From PALSA-1003 sp963741315 (GTDB taxonomy: Bacteria; Pseudomonadota; Gammaproteobacteria; Burkholderiales; Casimicrobiaceae): a stretch of 64,000 nucleotides of DNA. The notes beneath the pieces were generated by a model. It saw only the letters and a list, made by a program, of their open reading frames with translations. It was not told the origin of the DNA and did not search any database. Made by a program: the position numbers and the translations under genes. Location: assembly GCA_963741315.1 (NCBI GenBank), contig CAVUHK010000010.1, positions 124,001 through 188,000 on the forward strand. Direction: 5' to 3'. This document shows positions 26,717-38,631 of this stretch, one piece after another. Every line of letters begins with the position of its first letter. The stretch's first letter is position 1.

Positions 26717-27611
26717 TCACCCCTTGCTGGCCTTGAGCGCGCGCGAACCTGCGTAGGAGCGCGCAAACTGCCACGCGACGCGACCGCTGCGCGATCCGCG
26801 CTGCAGCGAAAATTGCACTGCGGCGTGTAACAGCGCCTCGCGCGACGCGGCGTCGCGCGGCGCCGGCACGTCGTGGAAGTGCAGCCAGCGCGTCGACGGC
26901 CGCGAGATAGTCGTCCTGGGTGAAGGGATAGAACGATACCCAGAGACCGAAGCGCTCGGACAGCGAGATCTTTTCCTCGACCGATTCACCCGGATGCACT
27001 TCCTCGCCAATGTGCCGCGTCTCCAGGTTCTCGCTGAAATACTCGGGCAACAGGTGGCGACGATTGGAGGTCGCGTAGATCAGGACATTGGACGTGGGCG
27101 CGGCGATGGTGCCGTCGAGCATCACCTTGAGCGCCTTGTACCCGGGCTCGTTGGCGTCGAAGGACAGGTCATCGCAGAACACGATGAAGCGTTCCGGCCG
27201 GTCGGCGACGGGTTCGACGATGTCGGGCAGGTCGACCAGGTCGCTCTTGTCGACTTCGATCAGCCGCAATCCCTTTGCGCCGTACTTCCCCAGCATCGCT
27301 TTGACCAGTGACGACTTGCCGGTACCGCGCGAACCGGTGAGCAACACGTTGTTCGCCGGCAATCCTGCGAGAAACTGGCGCGTATTCTCGTCGATTGCCT
27401 TTTTCTGTTCCGAGATGGCCACCAGGCTGTCGAGTTTGATCGTGTGCGGGTGCGCGATCGATTGCAGGTAGCCGCGGCCGGCGCGCTTTCGCCAGCGAAA
27501 TGCGCGCGCGCGCCAGTCGGGCGCAGGCAGCGCCGCGGGCAGCACGGCTTCGAGGCGCGTCAGCACTGCTTCGGCGCGTTCGATCAGGCGGGCGATGTCC
27601 GGATCCTTCAT
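26717..27611 (-). CDS. DUF815-type P-loop ATPase, with one frame break
   Basis: The AAA-like ATPase has a Walker A at VLLTGSRGTGKSSLVKA, a Walker B-like segment RFIVFCDDLSFD, and sensor-like IYATSNRRHLLPEY. These are hallmarks of the DUF815 family found beside argJ and the Nudix-ThiE gene in betaproteobacteria. After DDYLAAVD the frame breaks at about 26891-26897; removing one base leads into RWLHFHDVPAP and the conserved LQRGSRSGRVAWQFARSYAG, for 297 residues. The start codon region is part of a tandem duplication shared with the 3' end of argJ. Function is unknown. Confidence 0.85.
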
Positions 27612-27720
27612 GGCGCGGCTGGTTCAGTTGCCATCGTGGGCGTTGATGCTCGATCAGTGGCGATGTCCGGATCCTTCATGGCAGGACGTGCGTTCAGCTG
27701 CGATAGTCGGCGTTGATGCT
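27591..27720. repeat. Imperfect ~69-nt tandem duplication across the argJ / ATPase junction
   Basis: A 24-bp block, GGCGATGTCC-GGATCCTTCA-TGGC, occurs at 27591-27614 and again, identically, at 27659-27682. A second shared block, GGCGTTGATGCT, lies at 27639-27650 and 27709-27720. The copies have a period of about 68-70 nt. One carries the real ATPase start, the other the real argJ C-terminus. The duplication creates a second ATG with the same first codons (MKDPDIA) that opens a 23-codon reading frame upstream of the ATPase gene. Confidence 0.85.
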
Positions 27721-28923
27721 GACGTATTCGTGCGACAGGTCGCAGGTCCACACCGTGGTGGCCACGCCGCCGCGACCGAGCGCGACACGCACCGCGATCT
27801 CGGCCTTGGCCAGCGCGCGCTGTCCGTCCTCCTCGCGATACGATGGCGCGCGTCCGCCATCGGCGACCACCAGCGTCTCGTCGAGCCAGAACGAGACCAG
27901 TGCCGGATCGAGATCGGGAATGGCCGCGTTGCCGATGGCGCAAACGATGCGTCCGAGATTGGGATCGGACGCGAAGAAAGCCGTCTTGACCAACGGCGAA
28001 TTGGCAATCGCTCGCGCGACCAGATTGCATTCGTCTTCGGTGCGTCCGCCTTCGACGGTGATCGCGATGAACTTGGTCGCGCCCTCGCCGTCGCGCACGA
28101 TCGCCTGCGCGAGTTCCTGCGCCACGGCTTCCAGCGCCGCGCGCACTGCCGGATATCGGATATCACCGACGCTGACGATCGGTGCCAGCGACGACTTGCC
28201 GGTCGCGACGAGGACAAAGCTGTCGTTGGTCGACGTATCGCCGTCGATGGTGATGCGATTGAACGATGCGTCGGCAAGCTCGCCAACGAGTTCGCGCAGC
28301 AACCCTGCCGCCAGCGGCGCGTCGGTGACGACGAAACCGAGCATCGTGGCCATGTTCGGCGCGATCATCCCGGCGCCCTTGGCCATCCCGGTGACAGTCA
28401 CGTTGACGCCATCGATGGCGATGCGCCGCGACGCGGCCTTGGGAACGGTATCGGTCGTCATGATCCCGCTCACGGCGGCGTGCCAGCCGCGCGGTGAAAG
28501 CGCGTCGCGCGCCCGCGGCAACGCAGCGACGATCTTGTCCACCGGCAGTGGCTCCATGATGACGCCGGTCGAGAATGGCAGGACTTCGTCGGGGCGGCAG
28601 CCGAGCAATTGCGCGACGGCGGCGCAGGTCGCACGCGCATCGGCAAGTCCAGGTACTCCGGTACCGGCGTTGGCGTTGCCGGCATTGATGACCAACGCGC
28701 GCGTCTCGCCATCGAGCGACAGGTGTTCGCGGCATACGACCACTGGCGCCGCGCAGAAGCGATTCTGGGTAAAAACTCCGGCCGCGTGCGCGCCCTCCGC
28801 CAGCGCAATGAGCACGACGTCATCGCGCGTCCACTTCTTGATGCCCGCCGCGGCCGTGCCGAGTTCGGCACCCGCCACCGGCAGCAGCGCGTCAGGCGTG
28901 GGCGGTGTGTAGTTGACCGGCAT
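27694..28923 (-). CDS. argJ: Bifunctional ornithine acetyltransferase / N-acetylglutamate synthase
   Basis: ArgJ recycles the acetyl group in arginine synthesis by transferring it from N-acetylornithine to glutamate. The 409-residue precursor self-cleaves before the Thr of the MATML motif, which is present here (APNMATMLGFVVTD), yielding alpha and beta subunits. Also present are TTDTVPK, DGDTSTNDS and DPNLGRIVCAIG. The start ATG at 28923 gives the family opening MPVNYTPP. It lies 14 nt after secA in the same orientation. Its 3' end is duplicated in the adjacent intergenic segment. Confidence 0.96.
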   Translation of the reverse strand: MPVNYTPPTPDALLPVAGAELGTAAAGIKKWTRDDVVLIALAEGAHAAGVFTQNRFCAAPVVVCREHLSLDGETRALVINAGNANAGTGVPGLADARATCAAVAQLLGCRPDEVLPFSTGVIMEPLPVDKIVAALPRARDALSPRGWHAAVSGIMTTDTVPKAASRRIAIDGVNVTVTGMAKGAGMIAPNMATMLGFVVTDAPLAAGLLRELVGELADASFNRITIDGDTSTNDSFVLVATGKSSLAPIVSVGDIRYPAVRAALEAVAQELAQAIVRDGEGATKFIAITVEGGRTEDECNLVARAIANSPLVKTAFFASDPNLGRIVCAIGNAAIPDLDPALVSFWLDETLVVADGGRAPSYREEDGQRALAKAEIAVRVALGRGGVATTVWTCDLSHEYVSINADYRS

Positions 28924-28937
28924 CGGGGAAGAGCTTC

Positions 28938-31659
<2,722 letters not shown>

Positions 31660-31686
31660 AGGGTTGCTAGCTGGCCTCGACGGCCG

Positions 31687-31719
31687 AAAAAACAAGGGGT
31701 GAGGACCGCCTCACCCCTT
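31687..31719 (-). terminator. Intrinsic terminator after the M23 peptidase gene
   Basis: On the minus strand an 11-bp perfect stem (AAGGGGTGAGG / CCTCACCCCTT) with a 4-nt loop is followed by a T run (31687-31692). It separates the M23 peptidase gene from secA. Confidence 0.9.
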
Positions 31720-31757
31720 CACTTGTCCGACCGCCCTGCGCCGGGACCCGCTGGATG

Positions 31758-32684
31758 CTAGTTGGCCGCCTGCAGGAATCGCGCCGGATTCTGCGGCACG
31801 CCGTTCAAACGAACTTCGAAGTGCAGGTGCGGCCCGGTCGATCGGCCCGTCGTGCCGACGCTCGCGATCCGCTGGCCACGCACGACCAGGTCGCCTTCCT
31901 TGACGAACAACATCGAGGAATGCGCATAACGACTGATCAGACCGTTGCCGTGATCGATTTCGACCATTTTACCATAGGCGGGATGCACGTCCGCGTAGAT
32001 GACCTTGCCACTGGCCGCGGCGACGATTGGAGTGCCGACCTCGGAGGGAAAATCGATGCCTTCGTGGAAGCTTTTCTGGCCCGAAAAGGGGTCGATGCGC
32101 CAACCGAAGTTGGACGAATACCAGCCGTCCTCGATCGGCAGCAGCGACGGCAGGAATTTGCGGCTGGCCGAACTCGAGACCAGCAGCGCCTCGAGCACAC
32201 CCAGTTGATCGGAACGCTGCTCGACCTCGCGCGACAGCGCGCCGAGCATGGTCGTGAATTCCTGCACCGAGAGATCGCTGTGCAGCGTCGGCGCCGGACC
32301 GCCACGGCCCGGCGCGGCGCCAGGCTCCATGGGCGGCGGTAATTCCTGCGGCTTGAGGCCCGCCAGTTTCGCCAGGCGCTCGCCCAGGCCATCGATGCGC
32401 AGCATTTGCGCCTGCAGTTCGCCCAGCTTGACCGCCATCGCATTCATGTGGCCCTGGACGACTTCCTGCGTCTTCTGCGCTTCCTGGCGCTGGTCGGCAA
32501 GCATGATCGCCTGCAGCAGCGGATGGTTGATCGACGCGGCGTAGCGCAGGGTCACGTAATTGAACATCAGGGTGAAACACAGGAACAGGGCAAGCACCGA
32601 AATGCAGCCGAGCGTCCAGTGGCGCCAATCGAGGGTCAGGGTGCGGACCCGGGCCGTAGCATCGGAAACGAGGATTATGTTCAA
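31758..32684 (-). CDS. M23-family (LytM) metallopeptidase, membrane-anchored
   Basis: The 308-residue protein has a short cytoplasmic N-terminus (NIILVSDATARVRTLTLDW), one transmembrane helix (about residues 25-45), a periplasmic coiled-coil-like region at about 60-170, and a LytM domain at about 190-300. The zinc ligands are visible as HEGIDFP (HxxxD) and GPHLHFEV (HxH), so it is predicted to be an active peptidoglycan endopeptidase. I chose the TTG at 32684 because the conserved family opening begins there and AGGGGG lies just upstream. It sits between secA and the oppositely oriented dciA. Confidence 0.88.
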   Translation of the reverse strand: MNIILVSDATARVRTLTLDWRHWTLGCISVLALFLCFTLMFNYVTLRYAASINHPLLQAIMLADQRQEAQKTQEVVQGHMNAMAVKLGELQAQMLRIDGLGERLAKLAGLKPQELPPPMEPGAAPGRGGPAPTLHSDLSVQEFTTMLGALSREVEQRSDQLGVLEALLVSSSASRKFLPSLLPIEDGWYSSNFGWRIDPFSGQKSFHEGIDFPSEVGTPIVAAASGKVIYADVHPAYGKMVEIDHGNGLISRYAHSSMLFVKEGDLVVRGQRIASVGTTGRSTGPHLHFEVRLNGVPQNPARFLQAAN

Positions 32685-32744
32685 ATGAAGGCCCCCTGCC
32701 TTGGCCGGTCCGCGCACCTTCGCGCACAGGCTTGCTCGATATCG

Positions 32745-33236
32745 ATGTCCATGCGGCGTCTCCAGCAGATCCTGACCGGTGAAACGGCCGTTGCCGAACT
32801 GCTCAAGCGCAGACAGCATGAGCTTGCTCTCGAAGCGCGCGTCAAGCGGGCGCTTCCTCCTTCGCTGGCGGCCCAAGTGACCGTCGCCGACGGCCGTCCG
32901 CCAGAACTTGCGCTCATGGCGACCAGTGGCGCGGCCGCCGCGCTCCTGCGTCAGCGCACGCCGGACTTGCTGCGCGCCCTGCTGCAGGAAGGGACCGAAT
33001 TTACTGGAATACGGGTGCGGGTGCAAGCCCGGCCCGCCGCCCGACCTGCGCGCAAACCCGCAATAAAACAGATAGATAAGTCGTCCGCCGCGACGCTGGA
33101 GGCTCTCGCCGTCGAACTCGGCGATTCGCCACTTGCTGCCGCGCTGGCGCGGCTTGCGGCGCGTGCCCGCGAACCGGCCTCAGAGATAGACGAACAGCCG
33201 GCGCACCGCGTAGTAGACAAAGACAGCAAGCAATAG
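32745..33236 (+). CDS. DciA-like DUF721 protein
   Basis: A 163-residue protein of the DUF721 family, whose best-known member DciA loads the replicative helicase DnaB. The N-terminus (RRLQQILTGETAVAELLKR) and the central HELALEARVKRALPPSL fit the family. The C-terminal third is disordered, Ala/Arg-rich. It is transcribed divergently from the M23 gene, a conserved arrangement between lpxC and secA in betaproteobacteria. ATGs at 32745 and 32751 are both possible. Its last 57 nt overlap a small membrane-protein gene on the opposite strand. Confidence 0.75.
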   Translation: MSMRRLQQILTGETAVAELLKRRQHELALEARVKRALPPSLAAQVTVADGRPPELALMATSGAAAALLRQRTPDLLRALLQEGTEFTGIRVRVQARPAARPARKPAIKQIDKSSAATLEALAVELGDSPLAAALARLAARAREPASEIDEQPAHRVVDKDSKQ

Positions 33237-33365
33237 CGCAACGGTGTAGGTGGCAACCTGGCCGATGAAACGCAGGTAGCGTCGATCGCGCCGGATCACG
33301 TACATCGCCAGCGCGCCGGCGACAAACGCCAGCGCCACCAGCAACAACACCCGGACGACGATCAC
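33180..33365 (-). CDS. Small two-helix membrane protein
   Basis: A 61-residue protein with two hydrophobic helices (about 3-22 and 36-55) separated by a basic loop, YVIRRDRRYLRF. It lies 12 nt after lpxC in the same orientation. Its 3' end overlaps the 3' end of the DUF721 gene on the other strand by 57 nt. I do not know a function; small proteins of this layout recur downstream of lpxC in betaproteobacteria as I recall. Confidence 0.65.
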   Translation of the reverse strand: MIVVRVLLLVALAFVAGALAMYVIRRDRRYLRFIGQVATYTVALLLAVFVYYAVRRLFVYL

Positions 33366-33377
33366 GGCGCCAGCGGC

Positions 33378-34298
33378 TTATGCCGGCTGTGGACGCATCT
33401 GCCAGGACTGGAACGCACTGGGCACGTCGGCTGGCGCATCGAAGCTGACCAGTTCCCACGCGTCCTGCCGGGCCAGCAGCGCGCGCGACAGCGCATTGTT
33501 GAGCGCGTGACCGGACTTGAACGCGGTGTACTTGCCGATCAGCGGATGGCCCAGCAGATAGAGGTCGCCGATGGCGTCGAGCACCTTGTGCTTGGCGAAC
33601 TCGTTGTCGTAGCGCAGGCCTTCACTGTTCAGGATGCGCGTTTCGTCGAGCACGATGGCGTTTTGCAGGCTGCCGCCCAGCGCCAGGCCCGCGGCACGCA
33701 TGTTCTCCACGTCCTGCATGAACGCGAAGGTGCGCGCCCTGCTGACTTCCTTGGTGTACGAATGCTCGGCGAAATCGATGACGACGCGGCGGCTCTCCGA
33801 TCCGAACACCGGATGCGGGAAATCGATGGTGAAGTCGAGCACGAATCCATGGTGCGGCTCGAACCGCGCCCACTTGTCGCCATGCTGGACCTCGACCGGC
33901 GCCTTGATGCGCAGATAGCGCTTGGGTGCCGACTGCTCGACGATGCCTGCCGACTGCAGCAGGAACACGAACGGACCCGCGCTGCCATCCATGATCGGCA
34001 GTTCGGGGCCGGCGACGTCGACGTGCAGGTTGTCGATCCCGAGCCCGGCCAGCGCCGACATCAGGTGCTCGACGGTCGATACCTTGGCGCCATCCTTTTC
34101 CAGCGACGAGGACAAGCGCGTATCGCCAACGATGCGCGCGTCGGCCGGCAGCGCGACCGCCTGCGGCAGGTCGATGCGGTGAAAGACGATGCCGGTGTCT
34201 ACCGTCGCCGGGCGCAGTGTCAGTTCGACGCGCGCACCCGTGTGCAAGCCGACGCCCGTCGTCTTGATCAAGGTCTTGAGCGTGCGCTGCTTTAACAT
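33378..34298 (-). CDS. lpxC: UDP-3-O-acyl-N-acetylglucosamine deacetylase
   Basis: LpxC catalyses the committed step of lipid A synthesis. The 306-residue protein starts MLKQRTLKTLIKTTGVGLH, with the first zinc-ligand region STVEHLMSALAGLGIDN and the HxxxD-type pair in HKVLDAIGDLYLLGHPL. Its MDGSAGPFVFLL segment is also family-typical. It follows ftsZ with a 163-nt gap that contains a GCCGGG/CCCGGC hairpin without a T run. The gap probably carries its own promoter. Confidence 0.97.
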   Translation of the reverse strand: MLKQRTLKTLIKTTGVGLHTGARVELTLRPATVDTGIVFHRIDLPQAVALPADARIVGDTRLSSSLEKDGAKVSTVEHLMSALAGLGIDNLHVDVAGPELPIMDGSAGPFVFLLQSAGIVEQSAPKRYLRIKAPVEVQHGDKWARFEPHHGFVLDFTIDFPHPVFGSESRRVVIDFAEHSYTKEVSRARTFAFMQDVENMRAAGLALGGSLQNAIVLDETRILNSEGLRYDNEFAKHKVLDAIGDLYLLGHPLIGKYTAFKSGHALNNALSRALLARQDAWELVSFDAPADVPSAFQSWQMRPQPA

Positions 34299-34461
34299 GG
34301 CGTCCCGGATTCCCGTCCCTGCGGCGTTGGCGCCAATGACGCGATGTTGCACCTAATCGCGTTCTGGTTCAACGAGTTAAGTGTAACAGCATAGCACGAT
34401 GCCGGGCGCTTGTCTGCACCCGGCTCCAAGCTTTCATGGGCCATCGCAGGTCTCCCGCGCA

Positions 34462-35631
34462 TCAGTCGGCCTGCTTGCGCAGGAAGGCCGGAATGTTCGA
34501 CGCATCGAATCCCGCGCTGCTGGCCGGCGTCGCGGTGCGGCCGCGGCGCACGACCGCAGGCGTCTTGTCGAGGCTGTCGTAGTCGATATGCTCGATCTGC
34601 ACGCCGACGTTGTCGGTGCCGGTGCGCTCGATGACCTGCTCGACGACTTCCAGGCGCGGTTGACGGGCCTTCGCGGCGCCGCCGCCGAGTCCGGTCGCGA
34701 TCATCGTCACACGCAGTTCGTCGCCCATCGCGTCGTCGATCACCGTGCCGATGATCACCATCGCATCGGGCGCGGTGAACGCCTTGATGGTGTTCATGAC
34801 CTCGTGATACTCCTTCATCTTCAGGGTCGACGACGCGGTGATGTTCACCAGCACGCCGCGCGCGCCGGACAGGTTCACTTCTTCGAGCAGCGGGCTGGCG
34901 ACGGCGCGCTCGGCCGCCAGATGCGCGCGATCCGGTCCGTCGCAGGTCGCGGACCCCATCATCGCCATGCCCACTTCGGACATCACGGTGCGCACGTCGG
35001 CGAAATCGACATTGACCAGTCCCGGGTTGTTGATGACCTCGGCAATGCCCGATACCGCGCTGTGCAGCACGTCGTTCGCCTTGGCGTAGGCGTCGAGCAC
35101 CGATACGTCCTCGCCCAGCACCTGCATCAGCTTCTCGTTGGGAATGATGATCAGCGAATCGACGATCTTCTTGAGTTCCTCGATCCCGGCTTCGGCAACC
35201 TTCTGCCGCTTGCCTTCGAACAGGAACGGCCGGGTCACCACCGCGACCGTCAGGATGCCCTTGTCCTTGGCCACCTGAGCGACCACGGGCGCGGCGCCGG
35301 TGCCGGTGCCTCCCCCCATGCCCGCGGTGATGAACACCATGTCGCAACCGTCGATGGCTTCGGCGATGCGCTCGCGGTCCTCCATCGCCGCGTCGCGGCC
35401 GATTTCCGGACGTGCGCCCGCGCCCAGTCCACGCGTCAGGCTGCTGCCCAACTGCAACTGGGTGCGCGCGTTGGAGCGCTTGAGCGCCTGTGCGTCGGTA
35501 TTGGCGGCGATGAATTCGACGCCGGCTAGTCCCCTGGTGATCATGTGCTCAACTGCATTGCCGCCACAGCCGCCTACTCCGATGACCTTGATGACGGCTT
35601 CCTGCGCGGCTGGATCGATGATTTCGAACAT
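34462..35631 (-). CDS. ftsZ: Cell division protein FtsZ
   Basis: FtsZ is the tubulin-like GTPase that forms the Z ring. The 389-residue protein has the T1-loop IGVGGCGGNAV, the tubulin signature GMGGGTGTGAAPV, and the T7 catalytic loop region NVDFADVRTVM. The C-terminal peptide FDASNIPAFLRKQAD is the FtsA/ZipA-binding tail. It is the last of the dcw run, 83 nt after ftsA, and carries a spaced leader that may contain its own promoter. Confidence 0.98.
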   Translation of the reverse strand: MFEIIDPAAQEAVIKVIGVGGCGGNAVEHMITRGLAGVEFIAANTDAQALKRSNARTQLQLGSSLTRGLGAGARPEIGRDAAMEDRERIAEAIDGCDMVFITAGMGGGTGTGAAPVVAQVAKDKGILTVAVVTRPFLFEGKRQKVAEAGIEELKKIVDSLIIIPNEKLMQVLGEDVSVLDAYAKANDVLHSAVSGIAEVINNPGLVNVDFADVRTVMSEVGMAMMGSATCDGPDRAHLAAERAVASPLLEEVNLSGARGVLVNITASSTLKMKEYHEVMNTIKAFTAPDAMVIIGTVIDDAMGDELRVTMIATGLGGGAAKARQPRLEVVEQVIERTGTDNVGVQIEHIDYDSLDKTPAVVRRGRTATPASSAGFDASNIPAFLRKQAD

Positions 35632-35714
35632 GATGTGCTCCTTTTCCTGTCTGGATGTTATTGCTGCTGTATGTAACTGTTGCCGATGCCTGTGTCTGTC
35701 GAATGGACCCGCAT

Positions 35715-36947
35715 TCAGAAATTTGCCTTGAACCATTGCTTCATTCTTCCGCCCACATTGCCCAAACCCTTTCCCTGTTCGCGCGCGAGTTCCGCGCGCA
35801 GAAATTGTTCGCGCCCGTCCTGCAGCAAACCCACCGCGGTCGCGTAGCGGGGACTGCGCACGACATCGGCCAGACCCCCGGTGTATGCCGGCACGCCGAT
35901 ACGCACCGGTAGATGAAAAACTTCTTCGCCGAGCTCGACCATGCCTGCGAGCATCGCCGTGCCGCCGGTCAGCACAATTCCGGACGACAACAGTTCCTCG
36001 AGTCCGCTGCGCCGCAACTCGGCTTGCGCGAGCGTGTAGAGCTCTTCGATGCGCGGCTCGATGACCTCGGCGAGCATCTGGCGCGAAAGCTTGCGCGGCC
36101 CACGCTCGCCGACGCCGGGCACTTCGATGATGTCGTTGGGGTCGGCAAGCTGGCGCAACGCGCAGCCGTAGCGCACCTTCAGTTCCTCGGCTTCCTTGGT
36201 CGGCGTGCGCAGCGTCATCGCGATGTCGTTGGTCACCTGGTCGCCGGCGATCGGGATGACCGCGGTGTGGCGGATCGCGCCGCCGGTGAATACGGCCAGG
36301 TCGGTCGTACCGCCGCCGATGTCCATCAGGCAGACGCCGAGTTCCTTTTCGTCGTCGTTCAACACCGCCAGTGCGGACGCGAGCGGCTGCAGCATCACGT
36401 CGCGCACCTCGAGGCCGCAGCGGCGCACGCACTTGGTGATGTTCTCGACCGCGGACACCGCGCCGGTCACGATGTGGACCTTGACTTCCAGCCGTACTCC
36501 GCTCATGCCCAGCGGTTCGCGGACGTCCTCCTGCCCGTCGACGATGAATTCCTGCGGCACGATGTGCAGCACCTGCTGGTCGTTCGGGATGGCGATGGCT
36601 TTCGCCGTTTCGATGACGCGATCGATGTCGGCCTGGGTGACTTCCTTTTCCTTGATCGCCACCATGCCGCTGGAATTCAGGCTCCGGATGTGACTGCCGG
36701 CGATGCCGGTGTACACCTCGGTGATGGCGCAATCGGCCATCAGCTCGGCCTCCTCCAGCACGCGCTGGATCGACGCCATCGTCGCCTCGATGTTGACCAC
36801 GACGCCCTTCTTCAAGCCGCGCGAGGGCTGCGTTCCCAGGCCGATGATGTTGAGCCGTTTGTCGGGCGTGATTTCGGCGACGATCGCGACGATCTTCGAC
36901 GTGCCGACATCGAGTCCGACGATGAGATTCTTGGCTTCCTTGACCAT
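35715..36947 (-). CDS. ftsA: Cell division protein FtsA
   Basis: FtsA is an actin-like ATPase that tethers FtsZ to the membrane. The 410-residue protein contains the phosphate-1 motif LIVGLDVGTSKIVAIVAE, phosphate-2 LMDIGGGTTDLAVF, and the C-terminal amphipathic helix GGRMKQWFKANF used for membrane binding. It lies 12 nt after ftsQ and 83 nt before ftsZ. Confidence 0.98.
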   Translation of the reverse strand: MVKEAKNLIVGLDVGTSKIVAIVAEITPDKRLNIIGLGTQPSRGLKKGVVVNIEATMASIQRVLEEAELMADCAITEVYTGIAGSHIRSLNSSGMVAIKEKEVTQADIDRVIETAKAIAIPNDQQVLHIVPQEFIVDGQEDVREPLGMSGVRLEVKVHIVTGAVSAVENITKCVRRCGLEVRDVMLQPLASALAVLNDDEKELGVCLMDIGGGTTDLAVFTGGAIRHTAVIPIAGDQVTNDIAMTLRTPTKEAEELKVRYGCALRQLADPNDIIEVPGVGERGPRKLSRQMLAEVIEPRIEELYTLAQAELRRSGLEELLSSGIVLTGGTAMLAGMVELGEEVFHLPVRIGVPAYTGGLADVVRSPRYATAVGLLQDGREQFLRAELAREQGKGLGNVGGRMKQWFKANF

Positions 36948-36959
36948 GCGCGCTTTCCC

Positions 36960-37724
36960 CTAGTGCTTGTTCCGAAGCGGATCCGCGACCGGCTTCTTCG
37001 CCGTCGCTTCCCTGAAATCCGGCACGCGAGCCGCGAAGCCGTTGCGATAGCGAAGGTCGACCTGCTCGATGCGCGTGCCGGCGCGTTGCAGGCGTGCCAC
37101 CGTCGTCGGGTAATAAGCGACGAAGCGCTCGAGCCGCGCCATCGGCTCGACGCGACCCAGCTCCAGCGTCAGCGGCCGCTCGCCCACGGTCTTCAGTTCC
37201 CAGCCGCCGCGCTCCGAGAGCCGAATCTCTCCCAGCGACAGTCCCGTCGGCTTGAGCGTGTCGCCGAATTCCCCGAAGCGCTGCGCGACTTGGCGCGATG
37301 TGCCTTCCGGACCGTTGAATTGCGGCAGGTCGCCGTCGTAGTCGGCGGCAAAGGTGTCGCCCTGCACATCGACGAGCGCGCTGTCGTTCCAGCGCGCCAG
37401 CGGCTCGTGCTCGCTGACGGTCACCTCGAGCCGTCGCGGCCAGGCGCGGCGCAGCGCGATGTTGCGCACCCACGGCACGCGGGCGAGCGCATTGCGGGCG
37501 TCGGCGAGCCGCATGGTGAAAAAGGTGCCCTTGAGTTCCTCGCGCACCACCGCCTCGAGATGCGCCGGATTGGCCATCGTCAGCGGTCCGCGGATCACCA
37601 CTTCCTGGAACGCGAACACCGGCTGGCGCACCGCCCAGCTCCCTCCCGCCCACGCTAGCACCGAGAGCGCGGCGACGGCGACGATCAGCGCGACGGCATT
37701 GAGCTGGCGCGGACTATCCCACAT
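36960..37724 (-). CDS. ftsQ: Cell division protein FtsQ
   Basis: A 254-residue bitopic protein of the FtsQBL divisome complex. It has one transmembrane helix (about residues 10-30), a POTRA domain at about 36-110 (VVIRGPLTMANPAHLEAVV through RRLEVTVSEHEPLARW), and the FtsQ beta domain to about 235. The start overlaps the end of ddl by 11 nt. Confidence 0.95.
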   Translation of the reverse strand: MWDSPRQLNAVALIVAVAALSVLAWAGGSWAVRQPVFAFQEVVIRGPLTMANPAHLEAVVREELKGTFFTMRLADARNALARVPWVRNIALRRAWPRRLEVTVSEHEPLARWNDSALVDVQGDTFAADYDGDLPQFNGPEGTSRQVAQRFGEFGDTLKPTGLSLGEIRLSERGGWELKTVGERPLTLELGRVEPMARLERFVAYYPTTVARLQRAGTRIEQVDLRYRNGFAARVPDFREATAKKPVADPLRNKH

Positions 37725-38631
37725 GGGCGCCTCTCAGGATCTCGACGCAGAGCTCCGCAAAGGGCATGCCGGCCTGCTTCGCGGCCATCGGCACGAGACT
37801 GTGAGCGGTCATGCCCGGCGACGTGTTGACCTCGAGGAAGGTCCACTGCCCATCCGGCATGAGGATCAGGTCAAGGCGTCCCCAGCCCGCGCAGCCGATG
37901 AGCCGGAACGCGTCCAGCGCCTGCTCGCGAATCGCCTGTTCCACCGCCGCGTCGATGCCGCAGGGACAGAAATAGCGCGTCTCATCGGAAAAGTATTTGC
38001 TGTGATAGTCGTAGTTGCCGTTCGGCGCCTCGATGCGGATCAGCGGCAGCGCGCGCTCGCCCAATATCGACGCGGTCAACTCGCTGCCGGTGACGAATTC
38101 CTCGACGATGACCAGGTCGTCGTGTTCGGCAGCGGTTCGATACGCGACCGCGAGTTCATCGTGATCGACTTTCAATACGCGGGTGATGCCGATGGTCGAA
38201 CCTTCGCGCGCCGGCTTGACGATCAGCGGCAGCCCCAGCTCGGCGACCACCGACCACCAGTCGGTGCGTGCGTCGACGACACGGTAGCGCGGCGTGGGAA
38301 TGTTGCTGGCGAGCCAGACCAGCTTGGTGCGCCACTTGTCCATCGCCAGCGCCGAGGCCATCACACCGCTGCCGGTATACGGAATGCCGAGCACTTCGAG
38401 CGCGCCCTGCACCGTCCCGTCCTCTCCAAAGCGGCCGTGAAGCGCGATGAATACGCGCTCGTAGCCTTCACGCTTGAGGTCGTAGACCGGGCGCTCGGCG
38501 GGATCGTAGGCGTGCGCGTCGATACCCTTGCTCTTGAGGGCGCCAAGCACGGCGTTCCCGGACAGCAGCGAAATCTCGCGCTCGGCGCTCGGGCCGCCCA
38601 TGAGTACCGCAACCTTTCCGAATTCGCTCAA
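37714..38631 (-). CDS. ddlB: D-alanine--D-alanine ligase
   Basis: Ddl makes the D-Ala-D-Ala dipeptide for the peptidoglycan stem. The 305-residue ATP-grasp enzyme has KVAVLMGGPSAEREISLLSG at its N-terminus, the EGSTIGI motif, and FLEVNTSPGMTAHSLVP at the metal-binding C-terminus. I chose the TTG at 38629-38631, which overlaps the murB stop (TTGA). Confidence 0.96.
   Translation of the reverse strand: MSEFGKVAVLMGGPSAEREISLLSGNAVLGALKSKGIDAHAYDPAERPVYDLKREGYERVFIALHGRFGEDGTVQGALEVLGIPYTGSGVMASALAMDKWRTKLVWLASNIPTPRYRVVDARTDWWSVVAELGLPLIVKPAREGSTIGITRVLKVDHDELAVAYRTAAEHDDLVIVEEFVTGSELTASILGERALPLIRIEAPNGNYDYHSKYFSDETRYFCPCGIDAAVEQAIREQALDAFRLIGCAGWGRLDLILMPDGQWTFLEVNTSPGMTAHSLVPMAAKQAGMPFAELCVEILRGAHVG

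Noticed and set aside
34299..34461. GCCGGG/CCCGGC hairpin downstream of ftsZ as a terminator
   Set aside because: The stem is interrupted and no T run follows on the minus strand, so it does not meet the intrinsic terminator pattern.
34462..37653. A single open frame of about 1060 codons on the minus strand covering ftsZ and beyond
   Set aside because: Only its last 389 codons are FtsZ. The remainder runs through ftsA and ftsQ out of frame, with Arg/Ala-rich shadow sequence typical of GC-rich DNA.
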